Assembly: GCA_029785195.1 (NCBI GenBank)
Contig: JAFMAD010000006.1
Location: 1 to 64,000, forward strand
Length of the DNA: 64,000 nucleotides
Source: Nitrososphaerota archaeon
GTDB lineage: Archaea; Thermoproteota; Nitrososphaeria; Nitrososphaerales; Gagatemarchaeaceae
Direction of reading: 5' to 3'
The translations under genes and the position numbers were made by a program. The notes beneath the pieces were generated by a model. It worked only from the letters and a program-made list of their open reading frames with translations, had not been told where the DNA came from and did no database searches. This document shows, in pieces, positions 1 through 7,785 of the stretch; the first letter of the stretch is position 1; the number at the start of each line of letters is the position of its first letter.

Positions 1-2
1 AG

Positions 3-404
3 GCCGGCCTCTGGAAGTACAACGTGGAGTACATGAACACCCACGGCTATCCGATGGCGAGCTTTGAGGTCCTCAGGAGGTACCTTCAGACCGTCACCAA
101 CGACCAGATCAACTACGGGATGAAGCACTTCCTTTCGGAAGAGGATGTGGCCGCGATCACGGAGAGGAAGCACCCCGAGTTCAACCAAGCCAGGTTCATG
201 AACCCAGTCATGTGGTACCGCGTGTTAGGGCAGCTGTCCTTGGCAAGGGGCCTAAGGTACACCGTGAAGAAGAGCGCGGCGCTCGTGGAGATCAACCTGG
301 CATATCCATCGACCCCGCAGGGGTTCGAGGAGTGGCAGAGGCGCCTCGGCGGCGAGCTAAGAGAGACCGTCGAGAGGTTCAAGCCTCTCGACATAGCGAA
401 CTAG
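3..404 (+). CDS. C-terminal part of an unrecognised protein
   Basis: The reading frame is open from the left edge of the window to a TAG at 402-404, so this is the 3' end (133 residues visible) of a gene that begins outside. In-frame codons precede the GTG at 24, so that GTG is not needed as a start. The fragment is rich in aromatic and charged residues and has no signal peptide or membrane segment. I do not recognise a family. The PPOX gene follows 27 bp later on the same strand, so the two may be co-transcribed. Confidence 0.6.
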   Translation, partial: AGLWKYNVEYMNTHGYPMASFEVLRRYLQTVTNDQINYGMKHFLSEEDVAAITERKHPEFNQARFMNPVMWYRVLGQLSLARGLRYTVKKSAALVEINLAYPSTPQGFEEWQRRLGGELRETVERFKPLDIAN

Positions 405-431
405 ATATAGCCCGCGGTCGGCGGACGCTCC

Positions 432-830
432 ATGGGTTCACTCACACCTCGGGTCAGGAAGTTCCTCGACGGGGTCCACATCGGCAAGCTTGCCACTATA
501 ATGGGAGACGGTTCTCCCCAAGTCACCCCCATCTGGTACATGAGAGAGGGAGACAGGATCGTGATCAACACCACCACTACAAGGGTGAAATATAGGAACA
601 TGAAGCGTGACGGCAGGGTTTGCTTCCTGGTCGACGATGGCTATCCCTACGTGGTCATCTTCGGGACGGCGAGGGTCGCCAAGGAGAGGGACACCATGAA
701 GGATATCGAGAGGCTGGCCGTCAGATACACAGGCAAAGAGGCTGGGACCAGGGCGGCCAGGACGCGGTTCTGGAAGGAGCCTCGCGTCTCTGTGGAGATA
801 ACCCCGCAGCGGGTGGCTGTAGACCTCTAG
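432..830 (+). CDS. PPOX-class, probably F420-dependent, split-barrel protein
   Basis: This 132-residue protein fits the pyridoxamine-5'-phosphate-oxidase-like FMN/F420-binding split barrel. The N-terminal part (LATIMGDGSPQVTPIWY, about residues 20-36) is the usual strand pair of this family, followed by a second strand with VINTTTTRVKYRN. Members bind flavin or coenzyme F420 and reduce small molecules in the cytoplasm; the substrate cannot be read from the sequence. A paralogue lies at 19502-19885, and an F420 reductase (NpdG) at 29657-30295 supports F420 use here. The gene ends exactly where the convergent TetR gene ends. Confidence 0.85.
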   Translation: MGSLTPRVRKFLDGVHIGKLATIMGDGSPQVTPIWYMREGDRIVINTTTTRVKYRNMKRDGRVCFLVDDGYPYVVIFGTARVAKERDTMKDIERLAVRYTGKEAGTRAARTRFWKEPRVSVEITPQRVAVDL

Positions 831-1415
831 TCACTTCATCGCACGGAAGAAGAAGTCGGTAACGAACCTGCTGTATGCCCCCCTGTCCTGGCTCTTGGCG
901 AAGTGGATATGCTGGAAGATCACCCGGTTGAGCATCCCCAGCAGGCAGTCGACAGCCAGTACCGAGTCAGTCCTGCGGAAGAACCCCCTGGTCATGGCCC
1001 TCTCGATCATCGTGGCAGCGATGCCTTTGATCTTTTCCAGGTCCTCGGACACCCTTTCTGCGCTCTGCTTGTCGAGTGTCGCGGAGTCGCGCATGTAGAG
1101 CCCCATATCGAAGGTGTGCTCCGGGAACGTTGTCAGGTACGTCGATATGAACGACTCCAACCCGTCCCTGGGGTCGGCGGCCTTCGATGCATGCGACAGC
1201 TTCCCGATGAAATCCCGCATGGAGATCTGCCTGCGGACCACCGCATCGAAGAGCCCCTTCTTGCTCCCGTAGTAGTAATAGATCACAGGGGCAGTGGTTT
1301 CGGCGTCCTTGCAGATGTCTCTGACAGAGACGTTGGCGAAACCCCTCGCCGCGAACATCCGCGAGGCGGCCTGGAGTATCTTCTCGGCGGTCGCGGGGCG
1401 CTCCTCGGCCTGCAT
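831..1415 (-). CDS. TetR/AcrR family transcriptional regulator
   Basis: This 194-residue protein has the TetR N-terminal helix-turn-helix at about residues 9-55, including the typical TTAPVIYYYYGSKKGLF recognition-helix region, and a helical ligand-binding C-terminal domain. TetR proteins are dimeric repressors released by small ligands. The obvious neighbour is the convergent PPOX gene; the thermosome gene lies upstream on the same strand. The target is unknown, but an enzyme of reductive detoxification next door is a common arrangement. Confidence 0.9.
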   Translation of the reverse strand: MQAEERPATAEKILQAASRMFAARGFANVSVRDICKDAETTAPVIYYYYGSKKGLFDAVVRRQISMRDFIGKLSHASKAADPRDGLESFISTYLTTFPEHTFDMGLYMRDSATLDKQSAERVSEDLEKIKGIAATMIERAMTRGFFRRTDSVLAVDCLLGMLNRVIFQHIHFAKSQDRGAYSRFVTDFFFRAMK

Positions 1416-1464
1416 CGCCTCCCGAAGAGGCAGGTTCTACTATTAAGGGTTGGCGAGGTCTGGC

Positions 1465-3135
1465 CTAGTCGAAGTCGCCGCCCTCGCCGCCCATCCCTCC
1501 TCCCCCGCCGGGAGGAGTGGCAGGGGCCTTCGACTTACCTGCGGCGATGACGTCGTCTATCCTGAGTATCATCGATGCGGCCTCCGTGGCCGACCTGATG
1601 ATCTGGACCTTGACCGCCAGAGGCTCGAAGACCTGGCGCTGGTACATGTCCTTGATCTTCGCGTCAGCCGCTTCTACGCCGTACCACTTGCCGTTCTCCG
1701 TGGCGTGCCTGGCTCTGAACTCCACCTGGGCGTCGATGGGGTCCATCCCCGCGTTGAGCGCGAGGGCGAGCGGGATTGCCTCAAGGGCTTCAGCGAACTT
1801 CTGCGCGGCCAGTTGCTCCCTACCTGACAGCTTGTCAGCCCACTTCAGAACCTGCGACGCAGCCTCCGCCTCGGCGGCGCCTCCGCCGGCGACGATGGCA
1901 GGCCTTTCGATGACGTCTTTCGTCACCATCAGCGCGTCATGGAGGGACCTTTCCCCTTCATCCACTATGCGCTGGGTCCCACCCCTCACGAGGATGGTCA
2001 CAGCCTTCGGGTTCTTCGCTTCTTCGATGAAGACCCACCTGTCCTCCTCGACCTTCCTTTCTTCGACGTGGCCCGCGTAGCCCAAGTCCGCCGCCGAGAG
2101 GTCTTCGAAATTATTCACAACCCTCCCGCCAGTGGCCTTGGCCAGCTTGGTCATGTCTGATTCCTTCGCCCTCCTCACCGCAAGAATCCCTGCCTTTGCG
2201 AGGTAGTGCTGGGCGATGTCGTCGATGCCCTTCTGGCAGACCACTACGTTGGCGCCTACCGAAGCTATCTTGTCGACCATCCCCTTCAGCATCTTCGTCT
2301 CCTCGTCCAGGAACTTCTTCATCATGGTCGGGTCGTTGATGTTGAGCTTCGCGTCGAACTCCGTCTTCTCTATCTCGAAGGGCGCGCTGATCAGCGCAAT
2401 CTTGGCCTTCTCCACCACTTTCGGCATCCCCGAATGGACTACCTCCTTGTCGAGGACGATCCCCTTAACCAGCCTAGTGTCTTTGAGAGAGCCTCCGGGT
2501 TTCTTCTCTACCTTTATGTTGTCGATGTCGACGCGGTATCCGTTCTCCGTCTTCTCTGCGACCGAGAGAGTGGCGTCCACAACCATCTCGGCAAGGCCCT
2601 GAGCTTCCTTGGAGACCAGCTTGGTCTGCATGCTTGTCCGCGCAACCTTCGTGAGCCACTCCCTGTTGTCCGGCGCGACCTTCTCTGCGACGGCCTCTAG
2701 CGCCTCTATCGCCTTCCGCGACGCCTTCGAGTATCCGTCAACGATCACGGTAGGATGGACGTCCTTGTCCAAGAGCTCCTCCGCCTTCTCGAGGAGGGCC
2801 CCCGCAAGCACGACGGCCGATGTCGTGCCGTCGCCTACTTCGTTGTCGGTGGTCTTCGAGACTTCTACGAGCATCTTGGCCGCCGGGTGCTGCACGTCTA
2901 TCTCCTTCAGCATGGTCGCGCCGTCGTTGGTTATGGTGACGTCGCCCAGCGAATCCACGAGCATCTTGTCCATGCCACGCGGGCCGATGGAAGTCCTTAC
3001 GATCTCCGAGATCAGCTTGGCGGCGGATATGTTGTTCCGCTGCGCGTCTCTTCCTCTGCTCTGGCTAGACCCCTCCTTAAGAATCAGGACGGGCTGCCCC
3101 GACTGGGTAACGGCTGGAATAGCGGTCGTCGACAT
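1465..3135 (-). CDS. ths: Thermosome subunit (group II chaperonin)
   Basis: The 556-residue protein is a complete group II chaperonin. It has the equatorial ATP-binding motif GDGTT at about residues 101-105, the N-terminal NDGATML segment near residues 70-76, and a C-terminal glycine/methionine-rich tail (GGGGGMGG) typical of chaperonin C-termini that point into the ring cavity. It folds cytosolic proteins in a double-ring complex using ATP. A TATA-like element on the minus strand at 3168-3174 lies about 35 bp before the ATG. No second subunit gene is seen in the window, so hetero-oligomer partners, if any, lie elsewhere. Confidence 0.97.
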   Translation of the reverse strand: MSTTAIPAVTQSGQPVLILKEGSSQSRGRDAQRNNISAAKLISEIVRTSIGPRGMDKMLVDSLGDVTITNDGATMLKEIDVQHPAAKMLVEVSKTTDNEVGDGTTSAVVLAGALLEKAEELLDKDVHPTVIVDGYSKASRKAIEALEAVAEKVAPDNREWLTKVARTSMQTKLVSKEAQGLAEMVVDATLSVAEKTENGYRVDIDNIKVEKKPGGSLKDTRLVKGIVLDKEVVHSGMPKVVEKAKIALISAPFEIEKTEFDAKLNINDPTMMKKFLDEETKMLKGMVDKIASVGANVVVCQKGIDDIAQHYLAKAGILAVRRAKESDMTKLAKATGGRVVNNFEDLSAADLGYAGHVEERKVEEDRWVFIEEAKNPKAVTILVRGGTQRIVDEGERSLHDALMVTKDVIERPAIVAGGGAAEAEAASQVLKWADKLSGREQLAAQKFAEALEAIPLALALNAGMDPIDAQVEFRARHATENGKWYGVEAADAKIKDMYQRQVFEPLAVKVQIIRSATEAASMILRIDDVIAAGKSKAPATPPGGGGGMGGEGGDFD

Positions 3136-3167
3136 ATTGAATCTTGGGGGCGGTATACAACCGGTGG

Positions 3168-3174
3168 TATATTA
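3168..3174 (-). promoter_or_regulatory. TATA-like promoter element of the thermosome gene
   Basis: On the minus strand this reads TAATATA, about 35 bp upstream of the thermosome ATG at 3135, which would give a leader of roughly 8-10 nt. Assigned by eye from spacing and composition. Confidence 0.45.
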
Positions 3175-3177
3175 GCG

Positions 3178-3525
3178 TTACTTGGAGCGCTCTTCTCCCG
3201 AGGAGGGGGGTTCTGCCCGCCCGCGCCGCTTCGTCCGCTTGGCGCGGACTGACCTCTCAATCGCTCCTGCCAGCCCGAAGTCCAAAGCGGTGACCCCACC
3301 GGCGGAGTGGGTCTGAAGGGCCAGCGTCACCTTTGTGTACTTCAAGTGGATATCCGGATGGTGTTCCCGCTCCTCGGCCACCCTCGCGACCCCGCGGATG
3401 AGCTCGATCCCGTCCATGAACTCCTCGAACTCGTACGTCTTGGTGATGAAACTCCCATCCCTCTTCCATCCCTCCAGCTTCTTCAGCTTGGCGTCGATTT
3501 CAGCCCGGTCCAGGAGCCTTGGCAC
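3178..3525 (-). CDS. Pterin-4a-carbinolamine dehydratase-like protein (PCD/DCoH)
   Basis: I place the start at the GTG at 3525, which has a purine-rich run (AAGGGGGG) just upstream and lies just downstream of a TATA element at 3551-3560. This gives 115 residues, close to the usual 95-115. The family signature is intact: EHHPDIH at about residues 54-60, His73 in QTHSAGG, and Asp82 in the C-terminal helix. PCD dehydrates 4a-hydroxytetrahydropterins; in organisms without aromatic amino-acid hydroxylases its role is often unclear, and molybdopterin- or folate-linked roles have been proposed. The window also has folP, folK and folB, so pterin metabolism is plausible. The C-terminus has an added basic tail (about 25 residues). 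Confidence 0.9.
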   Translation of the reverse strand: MPRLLDRAEIDAKLKKLEGWKRDGSFITKTYEFEEFMDGIELIRGVARVAEEREHHPDIHLKYTKVTLALQTHSAGGVTALDFGLAGAIERSVRAKRTKRRGRAEPPSSGEERSK

Positions 3526-3550
3526 GCCCCCCTTATCCTCTGGCCTGGTC

Positions 3551-3560
3551 TTTAATTTAG
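3551..3560. promoter_or_regulatory. Shared divergent TATA element
   Basis: TTTAATTTAG is A+T-rich on both strands. It lies about 26-35 bp from the GTG start of the PCD gene (3525, minus) and about 30-35 bp from the GTG start at 3588 (plus), so it could serve both divergent genes, both with very short leaders. Confidence 0.45.
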
Positions 3561-3587
3561 CGAACCAGCAACGCGATTTGACAAAAC

Positions 3588-3944
3588 GTGTTAACGTGCT
3601 CAGCCTCGAATACACGCGGAGCGTTGCAAGACAAGAAGGCGCTGCAAACCGCGGCAGGGTCTCTCGTGCGTGTCGCAGAGGCCAAGTCCGAAGTCGCGAA
3701 GAAGACTGAGGCGTCCAACCTGGCCAGGCATGTGGAAGGACTCACGAAGCCGAAGTCCCCTTCGTCGACGATGAAGAAGGCGGGGATCGCGCTGATTGCC
3801 GCCCCCGACCCTGTGACAGGCGTGGCAGGAGTTGCCCTCCTCGCTTCTTCGTTCGCCTTAAAGAACAAGGAGCCTACGAAGATCGCAGACATCGCAACGG
3901 AAACAAGGAAGATCCTCCGCGAAATCCAGTCGTTTAGGATTTAA
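3588..3944 (+). CDS. Small unrecognised protein with hydrophobic C-terminal segment
   Basis: This is a 118-residue protein with a charged N-terminal half (many Lys, Glu, Ala), then a hydrophobic stretch at about residues 64-90 containing IALIAAPDPVTGVAG, and a charged C-terminal end. The hydrophobic stretch could be a membrane hairpin. The GTG at 3588 sits at leaderless distance from the shared TATA at 3551-3560; TTG at 3624 is an alternative. I do not recognise the family. Confidence 0.55.
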   Translation: MLTCSASNTRGALQDKKALQTAAGSLVRVAEAKSEVAKKTEASNLARHVEGLTKPKSPSSTMKKAGIALIAAPDPVTGVAGVALLASSFALKNKEPTKIADIATETRKILREIQSFRI

Positions 3945-3969
3945 GTAACCGCCGCTCCCCGTGCGACTG

Positions 3970-4263
3970 ATGGAGCAAAAGCCGTCGAAGGGGCTCAAGG
4001 TCTGGGTCAACGCCCAGCGCGAGGCGATATTTGGGGACGAGTCAGTCGACGTCAAGAAGGTCGTGATAGGGAACGGCGCCAGGGCCGGGGTCATGACAGG
4101 CCGCACCCTCGTAGGGTTCTGCGAGGTGGAGATGAAAAAACTCGACGGCCGCAACCACTGGTACCCCATCGAGGACCTCACGGGCGAGAACGGCGAGAAG
4201 ATAGTGGAGGAAGAGATACCGATTGAGCTCGAGGAAGACGGCGGGCCCGAAGAAGAGCCCTAG
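3970..4263 (+). CDS. Small acidic protein of unknown function
   Basis: I chose the ATG at 3970 because GATTTAAG at 3938-3945 is a TATA-like element 25-30 bp upstream; a GTG at 3961 is in frame. The 97-residue product has a compact N-terminal part (KGLKVWVNAQREAIFGDES) and a strongly acidic C-terminus ending in GGPEEEP. The next gene starts inside its last 40 bp, which suggests translational coupling. Function unknown. Confidence 0.6.
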   Translation: MEQKPSKGLKVWVNAQREAIFGDESVDVKKVVIGNGARAGVMTGRTLVGFCEVEMKKLDGRNHWYPIEDLTGENGEKIVEEEIPIELEEDGGPEEEP

Positions 4264-4606
4264 CAGCACACCGGAGCCAAGCGGGGCCGAGGCGGAGCTG
4301 GTCTTCGTCGTCGACGTGTCTTCGTTCACCGAAGACGGCTTCGTGGGCGCTACACGGTACCAGGGGGACCGAGTGAATCTGGAGTTCGACGACAAGGGCG
4401 ACGGGATCTTTCTGACATCTGAGATGGCAGTCCGCCTACGGGTGAACGAAGGCTCTAGGTTGACCCTTGTGCTCGAGGGCGCTTCGAGCCAGGCTGTGGA
4501 GCTGACGGTCGCAGGCGTGGGCAGTAAGTTGAGAGTCTCTGACCCCAAGGTCTACTACGGCGTTGGGAGGGAAGGGGGCGCGGTCCTCCGCCTCAGGAGA
4601 GCCTAA
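4223..4606 (+). CDS. Unknown small beta-rich protein
   Basis: This 127-residue protein overlaps the preceding gene by 41 bp in another frame. A Pro/Ser/Lys-rich N-terminal 22 residues is followed by alternating hydrophobic/polar stretches suggestive of a small beta domain (ELVFVVDVSS, RLTLVLEG, VELTVAGVG). Codon use matches its neighbours. No family is recognised. It converges on the nucleotidyltransferase-like gene at 4608 with a 1-bp gap. Confidence 0.6.
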   Translation: MSSRKTAGPKKSPSSTPEPSGAEAELVFVVDVSSFTEDGFVGATRYQGDRVNLEFDDKGDGIFLTSEMAVRLRVNEGSRLTLVLEGASSQAVELTVAGVGSKLRVSDPKVYYGVGREGGAVLRLRRA

Positions 4607-4607
4607 C

Positions 4608-5372
4608 CTACTTCAGCATCGCGTCGCCGTCGGAGTCAGGGAGGTCATACCACTTGGTCCTCTCGCCTACCCTCGCCCGCATCCTCCACCCGAAACTCTT
4701 CGGAGCGGCTTCCATCATGGCCACGAGCTTCTGAACACGCGAGCGGACCAAGTCGCCATCTTCTCCAGCCAGCTCCGGCGCTCTGGCCATCACCGACTCG
4801 AGGGTCTTCCAGAACGTCGTGTAGATCCCCCAATCCTTGGAGCACAGCTGGGCTATCTCGTCCCCTCGGATGCCATCCGGTCCGGAAGTCACATCGAAGT
4901 CACGGAAAGCGACCACCATGTCCTTGTATTCTTTGTCGGTCTTCTCCACGACCTGGAGCTTGGTCATCAGGAGCTGCGTGATCGGCAGGGTGTATGTGCC
5001 AGCCAGGATGTTCTCCTTGAAGTTGAACTTGTGGCACATGACGAACTCGTCCAGGAAGAGATCCACCCTCCTCTTGTTCGTCATGTCGTAGTAAATCAGC
5101 CTCTGTCCCATGTTCAGCTTGTTGAAGAGCTCTCTGGGCCTGTATCCGAGGTCTTCCAAGACTTTCATTATCGCACGCGAGTCCTCCCGCCTCCCCATGA
5201 GGTCGATGTCCTTGTTCTCCCTGAAGTAGCGCGGGTCTCTGGAACTTACGCAGAGTTTCTTGAACGCAAGGCCGCCGAGGAGCCTGAGGCGGACGCCCTT
5301 GGACTCCGCAGAGTCGATGATCTGCGTCGCAGCTTCCAGGGCGTCATTCGGAAGCAAGACTAGCCTCTCCAT
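4608..5372 (-). CDS. Nucleotidyltransferase-fold protein (AbiEii-like)
   Basis: The 254-residue protein carries the nucleotidyltransferase-fold signature LLGGLAFKKL (about residues 31-40), followed by KDIDLMG (about residues 54-60), whose D-x-D supplies metal-binding carboxylates. A third acidic position may be the RVDLFLDEF region. This arrangement is seen in AbiEii/AbiGii-type toxins and in minor nucleotidyltransferases of unknown function. No antitoxin (AbiEi-like) gene is adjacent, so I do not call it a toxin. The ATG is directly preceded by a tRNA-like string (CCGGTTCGATTC) on the same strand. Confidence 0.7.
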   Translation of the reverse strand: MERLVLLPNDALEAATQIIDSAESKGVRLRLLGGLAFKKLCVSSRDPRYFRENKDIDLMGRREDSRAIMKVLEDLGYRPRELFNKLNMGQRLIYYDMTNKRRVDLFLDEFVMCHKFNFKENILAGTYTLPITQLLMTKLQVVEKTDKEYKDMVVAFRDFDVTSGPDGIRGDEIAQLCSKDWGIYTTFWKTLESVMARAPELAGEDGDLVRSRVQKLVAMMEAAPKSFGWRMRARVGERTKWYDLPDSDGDAMLK

Positions 5373-5536
5373 ACGAGAATCGAACCGGCATCTTTCTGAT
5401 TTAAGATGTCTTTTGCATCAGCGTGTTGAACGAGGCCAGAAATGAGAAACCTCGGCAGGCGGCAATGCCAGGTCAGTCCTCTCGGCGAGTGCTCCGCAGG
5501 GGTCCCGCGCAAGACCGGGCCCGTCTTCCTGGCCCC

Positions 5537-5845
5537 CTAGTCCTTCCTCTTTCGTGCGCCTTCGAGAGTCCAGTGTGGCTTCTCCCAGAGTTCTTCATAT
5601 CCCGCCGAGTCTCTGATGAGCACCCTCTCCCCATCGGAGTCCAGGAGCTCCACCGCTGGGACTTGGGCCCTGAACCTAGCATACTCAGGGTCGGTCATGC
5701 CGACGCTCCGCTTCTTCCCGATGCTCGCGTGCCAGTCAGCGCTCGCGCCATCAAGCGAAAAGAGGACCGAGGTAGGGCCCGCCTGGAAGTATATCCTGGC
5801 GTACCTCAGCCGCCTGGGAAGTTTGTGCTCTAGCATGAACTTCAT
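5537..5845 (-). CDS. Unrecognised small protein
   Basis: The frame is open up to 5953, but a TATA element at 5932-5939 would put a minus-strand transcription start near 5908-5910. The first usable in-frame start below that is the ATG at 5845, giving 102 residues. The sequence is mixed charged/hydrophobic (RRLRYARIYFQ, VLIRDSAGYEELWEK) with no motif I recognise. It diverges from the NurA-like gene. Confidence 0.5.
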   Translation of the reverse strand: MKFMLEHKLPRRLRYARIYFQAGPTSVLFSLDGASADWHASIGKKRSVGMTDPEYARFRAQVPAVELLDSDGERVLIRDSAGYEELWEKPHWTLEGARKRKD

Positions 5846-5931
5846 CCGTGAATCGGCCCCCGTACCCCCAGTAAGGGTTGTCCCATCACTTTCGCCGGCG
5901 TCCCTCCTCTCGCTTTCGGCCCTCCTCCAAA

Positions 5932-5939
5932 GTTTAAAC
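5932..5939. promoter_or_regulatory. Palindromic TATA element between divergent genes
   Basis: GTTTAAAC is a perfect 8-bp palindrome centred about 27 bp upstream of the TTG start of the NurA-like gene (5963), implying a leaderless mRNA. It could also drive the minus-strand gene at 5537-5845. Confidence 0.5.
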
Positions 5940-5962
5940 TCTTTGCCCTTCACGCTGAGTCA

Positions 5963-7783
5963 TTGTCTGGCGCAGACGCCGCGGGTGCAGAGTCCAGGAC
6001 CATCGCTGGGGTGCAGGCCTCCACCCGCTTCCTGCTCAACTCCTTCAAGGCCAAGATGCGCGCGCTGGAGGACTGCGCCCCGGAGATTAAGGCGCTGCTC
6101 AGGTTCGGGGTGGACTTCAAGAGGGCCGCGTCGACTGCCGAGCGTTTCTTCGGAAGCGATACGGTCGGCTACATCGCCATCGACGGGACCAACTCCATGG
6201 ACCAGCAGCTCGACCTCATCGTGTTCTACGTGGGCGCCTTCGCCTACTCAGGGACGGTGACCTTCCGAGAAGGTGGGGTTGAGGTGGGTGCCCCGCGTGC
6301 TACGGACGGTTGCCTTTCAGCTTCTGCGGCGATCCCCCTATCGGAAGAGGACGCGGCACAGGTGTTCGGCCAGAAACGCGAGTCTGGCGTGGAGGTCGAC
6401 CCGGAACGGCTGCCGAACGCCCTGATGCACATGGCCGAATACTACCTCGCCTTCCGGGGCATCTCGGGAGACCAGGCGAGGGAGATAGTCCTGGTAGACA
6501 GGACCATGGCAGGGGACGTCGCCCACTTGGTCTGGAGCACAAGGGATCTCATAGAAGACAGGCGATGTATCCTGGAGGGGCTGGACACACCCTATGGCAA
6601 GGTCACAGCACTCGACCTCGAGCTGGCCCGGATGCTCCTTCCGAACGACCAACTCGCCACCCCCACGCCGAGGAGCCAGCTCCTGAAGTTTGCGGCGGTC
6701 CTCGCGCTCTTTGGCGGCGAAGCGCTCACTCCTAGCGAGCTCGTCACCCGCTTGGGCGCCGATCCCAAATGGACCGAAAGGCTGAACGGGGACCTCCTCG
6801 AGCTCGACGGGCAGTTCGGGGGCTTCGAGCAGACTTCTCCAGCCTTCAAGCTCAAGCCAGGAGCTTCGGACTACTGGGACCGGGTGCTCGCGGCCACCCT
6901 CGCGGTCGCAAGCCACGTGTTCGCCCCAGAAGGAGGGCATCCGCTCCGTGTGAAGAACGGGGGGTCAGAGCGCTGGGTCACCGCTGACGACCTCGACTTC
7001 ATGGTCCTCGTCCTGGTCAGGGCTCTTGTCAGGAAAGCCTGGTCGGACAGAGTCCTCCCGATTGGATTCATCAAGGACACCAACGCCTTCGAGCTGGTCA
7101 AAGCGGTCGTCCCCATCCTATCGCATGCCGGGCTGATCGAATCAGAGAGGTTCCCCAACTTCAACAGCGACAAGATGCTCCTGCAGACGAACAGCGTCGT
7201 CAACGCAGCAACCATCCCGACCCCCTGGTATACCCCCGAGATCGACGCTTCCTTCAGGACCATGGCCCCCAGGGACGACCCCAGTCTGGCCGGCGGAGAG
7301 GCCCGCGTGAACGGCGCCTTCGAGAACGTCATCTACCAGGAGAGGGTCTACCTGAAATCCTACGTCCAGCTGTGGAGCAGCGAGTCGACCCCCAGCGTGA
7401 GGAGCCACGTCTTCACGTACGACAGGCCCGTGTACCCGGGCCACGACCACTGGGACGAGGTCACCTTGTTCAACAAGGACGGCCCCGCCGACGTCAGGAT
7501 CCACCCGGTGCTCCACTTCCAAAGAGGCTCCGACCTCACAAACATGGTGATGGCCATGCTGACTGAGATGGCGGAAGAGGTGATCCCTGAAGCCCTAGGG
7601 CACAACTACCCGCTCTTCCTCGCCGACAAGAAGGCCAAGTCGATCCTGGAAGAGACCCGCCAGGCCTACCTCGGGGCCGTGGCGGTAGAAATGGCGAAGT
7701 CGGACCTGGACCAGCAGGTGCTGTTCTCCCGCAGGTTCAGAGACTACCGCAGCCAAATAGAGGGACGACGGAGGGGGGGCTGA
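5963..7783 (+). CDS. nurA: Long NurA-domain nuclease
   Basis: At 606 residues this is much longer than ordinary archaeal NurA (about 330-450). The N-terminal catalytic strand is present as YIAIDGTNS (Asp74), a second acidic strand is VLVDRTMAGD (Asp179), and a C-terminal motif resembling NurA is GHNYPLFLADKKAK (about residues 546-559), where conserved metal-binding residues normally sit. The middle (about 230-480) has extra sequence I cannot assign, including a possible winged-helix-like stretch. NurA is a 5'-3' exonuclease/endonuclease that works as a dimer on the HerA hexamer in DNA end resection. The HerA-like gene follows 2 bp later, a strong operon signal. No mre11 or rad50 is nearby. 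The start is a TTG at leaderless distance from the TATA element. Confidence 0.8.
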   Translation: MSGADAAGAESRTIAGVQASTRFLLNSFKAKMRALEDCAPEIKALLRFGVDFKRAASTAERFFGSDTVGYIAIDGTNSMDQQLDLIVFYVGAFAYSGTVTFREGGVEVGAPRATDGCLSASAAIPLSEEDAAQVFGQKRESGVEVDPERLPNALMHMAEYYLAFRGISGDQAREIVLVDRTMAGDVAHLVWSTRDLIEDRRCILEGLDTPYGKVTALDLELARMLLPNDQLATPTPRSQLLKFAAVLALFGGEALTPSELVTRLGADPKWTERLNGDLLELDGQFGGFEQTSPAFKLKPGASDYWDRVLAATLAVASHVFAPEGGHPLRVKNGGSERWVTADDLDFMVLVLVRALVRKAWSDRVLPIGFIKDTNAFELVKAVVPILSHAGLIESERFPNFNSDKMLLQTNSVVNAATIPTPWYTPEIDASFRTMAPRDDPSLAGGEARVNGAFENVIYQERVYLKSYVQLWSSESTPSVRSHVFTYDRPVYPGHDHWDEVTLFNKDGPADVRIHPVLHFQRGSDLTNMVMAMLTEMAEEVIPEALGHNYPLFLADKKAKSILEETRQAYLGAVAVEMAKSDLDQQVLFSRRFRDYRSQIEGRRRGG

Positions 7784-7785
7784 CG

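Noticed and set aside
4608-5372. AbiE-type toxin-antitoxin system
   Set aside because: The nucleotidyltransferase fold is there, but no AbiEi-like antitoxin gene is adjacent.
5373-5460. tRNA-like string on the minus strand (CCGGTTCGATTC with flanking stems)
   Set aside because: The T-stem does not close (GCCGG against CTCGT), no acceptor pairing is found, and no intron placement rescues it. At most a degraded tRNA fragment before the nucleotidyltransferase-like gene.
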